This document shows, piece by piece, positions 61,928-64,000 of a stretch of 64,000 bases of DNA. The notes under the pieces are model-generated. The model was given only the letters and a program-made list of their open reading frames with translations. It ran no database searches and was not told the origin of the DNA. Positions within the stretch are counted from its first letter, which is position 1, and each line of letters starts with the position of its first letter. The position numbers and the translations under genes were made by a program. Source of the DNA: Acinetobacter larvae (lineage in GTDB: Bacteria; Pseudomonadota; Gammaproteobacteria; Pseudomonadales; Moraxellaceae); assembly GCF_001704115.1 (NCBI RefSeq), contig NZ_CP016895.1, positions 3,410,001 to 3,474,000 of the forward strand. Direction: 5' to 3'.

Positions 61928-63640
61928 TTAATGCCAATGCTTATGTTTCGAGCTCTGACCGATGCCAACATTAAAGCAGTTCTGCGGATCAAGCTGACGA
62001 TAATGCTGTTGTAAAGCTGGCTTCGCGACATATAGATGACCGACATTATGTTCAGCCGGATATTCTGCGCCACGAGCATCCAGCAAAGCCCACATTTGAT
62101 GCTCCATTGCTAAAGGATCTACGCCTTTTTTGACAATATAATCCTGATGGAAAACATGGCAGAAAAAATGCCCATAATATAATTTGTGCAAAATGTGCTG
62201 TTCCATCTCAGCAGGCAGTTGCTCAACCCATTGTCGGTCATTGCGTTTTAAGGCAATGTCCAAAGCCACAATATCTGCCACGCTGTGGCGATGGGTATCG
62301 CGATAGCGTATCGCGGCACCGGCGATGGCAAAACGATGCAAAAATGCTTTACGCCCCTCATCTGTACTACACAAGAAAAAATCACCTTGTGGATGTTGGG
62401 CAAAATAGTCTTGTAGATAATGTTGTACCTGTGCAACATCTTGCTGTTCTATACGCAAAATAAGATGATGCTCAAAACGGTCACGAAATTGGTTCATGCG
62501 TTGTGGTAGATGATTGGGTAAACATGCCGTCAGCCATTGTAGGACTTTATCGGACAATCCAGCTAAGCCTATACGTTCCAAATAGCCATCGACTTTATCT
62601 TTCATGGCAAAGGCTGCAGGCACTTTGGCTGTGCCCATTTTTTCAATAAACAAAAAACTGTCTTTACCATATTTGGCGCCAATATCATACGCTTCACGAT
62701 GGATATATTCACCAGCGATCGGTAGACGTGGCAATGCCGTTAATAAATAACGGCGGATCTCCGTCAGATCATTCGGATCATTACTCCCCAGATAAAATAC
62801 CTGACTGGCAACTTTGGCAAAGCTATCTAAGCGCACTGCAAAAACACAGACTTTACCAGCAGAGCCTGAGGCTTCAAATAAACGACTTGGATCGGCATTA
62901 AAACGCGCAGGACTGTCAGCATCGACTTGTACCACATCATCTGCATAGCGTTGATCTGATGCGACCCGTTGTGTGGGATATTCAATATCATCCGGCTGAT
63001 AATCCCCTTGTTCCAAACGGCTCAATATCTGCTCTGGGTCAGCGCCAAGCTGAATACCCAAATGATTGACCAAGACCAGCTGACCCTCGGCATTAACCTG
63101 CGCATACAACGCTAACTCGGTATAAGCAGGACCACGACGGAGCAAAGCACCACCCGAGTTATTGCAAACCCCACCCAATATCGAAGCACCAATACACGAT
63201 GAACCAATCACCGAATGCGGTTCCCGTTGGTAGGGTGCCAGACATTGTTCTAAAGCATCTAAAGTTGCACCGGGCAAACAAATCACCTGTTCACCATTGG
63301 CAATGACCTGTATCCCGGTTAAACGGCGGGTACTAATAATAACCACAGGGCGATCATAATCATCGCCAAAAGGTGTAGAACCACCGGTCAGCCCGGTATT
63401 GGCGGCTTGCATAATGACGATACAATCTGCGGCAATCAGTAGCTGCAAAGCACGCCATTGTTGAAGTAACGTTCCCGGTACAATCACAGCCCAAACCGCA
63501 CCAGAACCATAACGACGACCTTGTCGGTAAAATCGTGTTTGATGATCTTGCGTCAATACATGCTGTACGCCCAAAATTTGTTGTAATTGAGTCAGGACTT
63601 GATCACGTTCAGTCGTCGCGAGATGGGCTGTCATCGGCAT
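61928..63640 (-). CDS. dld: Quinone-dependent D-lactate dehydrogenase
   Basis: A peripheral inner-membrane FAD enzyme that oxidises D-lactate to pyruvate and reduces quinone. The 570-residue product has the PCMH-type FAD domain (VWAVIVPGTLLQQWRALQLL, IMQAANTGLTGGSTPFG, EPHSVIGSSCIGASILGGVC then NNSGGALLRRGPAYTELALY), the cap domain and the C-terminal membrane-binding part (GHFFCHVFHQDYIVKKGVDP, EYPAEHNVGHLYVAKPAL). The start is the ATG at 63640, overlapping the lldD stop as TAATG, with AAAAGGAG just upstream; a second ATG is two codons later. Together with lldD it lets the cell use both lactate isomers. Confidence 0.95.
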   Translation of the reverse strand: MPMTAHLATTERDQVLTQLQQILGVQHVLTQDHQTRFYRQGRRYGSGAVWAVIVPGTLLQQWRALQLLIAADCIVIMQAANTGLTGGSTPFGDDYDRPVVIISTRRLTGIQVIANGEQVICLPGATLDALEQCLAPYQREPHSVIGSSCIGASILGGVCNNSGGALLRRGPAYTELALYAQVNAEGQLVLVNHLGIQLGADPEQILSRLEQGDYQPDDIEYPTQRVASDQRYADDVVQVDADSPARFNADPSRLFEASGSAGKVCVFAVRLDSFAKVASQVFYLGSNDPNDLTEIRRYLLTALPRLPIAGEYIHREAYDIGAKYGKDSFLFIEKMGTAKVPAAFAMKDKVDGYLERIGLAGLSDKVLQWLTACLPNHLPQRMNQFRDRFEHHLILRIEQQDVAQVQHYLQDYFAQHPQGDFFLCSTDEGRKAFLHRFAIAGAAIRYRDTHRHSVADIVALDIALKRNDRQWVEQLPAEMEQHILHKLYYGHFFCHVFHQDYIVKKGVDPLAMEHQMWALLDARGAEYPAEHNVGHLYVAKPALQQHYRQLDPQNCFNVGIGQSSKHKHWH

Positions 63641-64000
63641 TAAGCTCCTTTTAAGTCATTGAGCTCACGCTGCAATTGCACCAAGCAATCCGTATTAATC
63701 TCTTGAATTGATTTGACACCAGTCAAGGTCATCGCCACACGCATTTCTTTCTCGATGAGATCTAATAAATGCTCCACACCAGCAGCACCCGCAGCCCCTA
63801 AAGCATAGACAAAAGCACGTCCAAGCATACAGAGATCGGCACCCAAGGCCAGCATACGTACCACGTCTAGACCGTTACGAATCCCCGAATCGACCAATAA
63901 CTTGATATCGCCTTTGACGGCATCGGCAATCGGTGGCAAGGCCCGTGTAGTTGACAATACCCCATCCAGCTGACGTCCACCATGATTGGAGACCACAATG
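63640..64000 (-). CDS. lldD: L-lactate dehydrogenase LldD, C-terminal part (continues beyond the right edge)
   Basis: FMN-dependent, membrane-associated L-lactate dehydrogenase. Only about 120 C-terminal codons are present: the active-site [20 protein letters not shown] (catalytic His in SNHGG), the FMN-phosphate region [20 protein letters not shown] and [17 protein letters not shown], and the end [20 protein letters not shown]. The open frame runs to the edge, so no start is visible. It precedes dld with a one-base stop/start overlap, the usual lldD-dld order of a lactate utilisation operon. Confidence 0.93.
   Translation of the reverse strand, partial: IVVSNHGGRQLDGVLSTTRALPPIADAVKGDIKLLVDSGIRNGLDVVRMLALGADLCMLGRAFVYALGAAGAAGVEHLLDLIEKEMRVAMTLTGVKSIQEINTDCLVQLQRELNDLKGA

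Overview
The window looks like chromosomal DNA of an Acinetobacter (Gammaproteobacteria, Moraxellaceae). The base composition is AT-rich. The proteins and gene order fit that genus: gspN-gspC-gspD, hemC-hemD-hemX-hemY, argH-yggX, thiC under a TPP riboswitch, dksA-gluQRS, murD-ftsW, feoA-feoB plus a small Cys-rich partner, xerD-dsbC, hom-thrC, htpG-ompW, an 'ABZJ_00895'-type membrane protein, and lldD-dld at the right edge. The genus call is inference from protein resemblance; no database was searched.

Layout. 1-2747 (minus): start of the type II secretion genes gspN-gspC-gspD, behind an H-NS-type gene. 2873-8492 (minus): thioesterase, the hemC-D-X-Y tetrapyrrole operon and an unknown lipoprotein. 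9037-12844: phoU (+), argH-yggX (-) and a stand-alone LytTR DNA-binding domain (+). 13037-18287 (+): TPP riboswitch-thiC, nudF, cpdA, dksA, gluQRS. 18591-25019 (mostly minus): murD-ftsW, a patatin-like lipase (+), and feoA-feoB with a likely Fur site. 25231-31710 (+): xerD, dsbC, a SIMPL-domain protein, hom, thrC and a FrnE/DsbA-like protein. 31711-36022: an AT-rich gap, then a promoter, a very well conserved M-box magnesium riboswitch with terminator, and three consecutive CorA-type transporter genes. 36463-37575: an unknown outer-membrane barrel candidate.

37751-56600 is an accessory region built around a type VI secretion vgrG-rhs-immunity unit read on the minus strand (56032 to 47534). 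Downstream lie displaced Rhs tips, Rhs core fragments and immunity-like genes, cut up by insertion sequences: three IS5-type copies (one truncated, one hosting another IS), two identical inverted copies of a 1616-bp IS3-type element, and part of an IS630-type element. One orphan Rhs tip, split by an IS5 element, can be rejoined by eye. Degraded toxin- and immunity-like tails also lie just upstream of vgrG.

56855-64000 returns to ordinary chromosome: htpG, ompW, a small membrane protein, a glycine-zipper lipoprotein, an unknown periplasmic protein, dld and the end of lldD.

The most interesting points are the M-box/triple-CorA locus with a possible micro leader ORF in its expression platform, the Rhs tip graveyard with its nested ISs, and several small repeat structures: a 20-nt repeat shared by the hns terminator and the gspN start, a hexamer repeat between hemC and hemD, and a 14-bp degenerate tandem array beside ftsW. 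No tRNA, rRNA or CRISPR array was seen.
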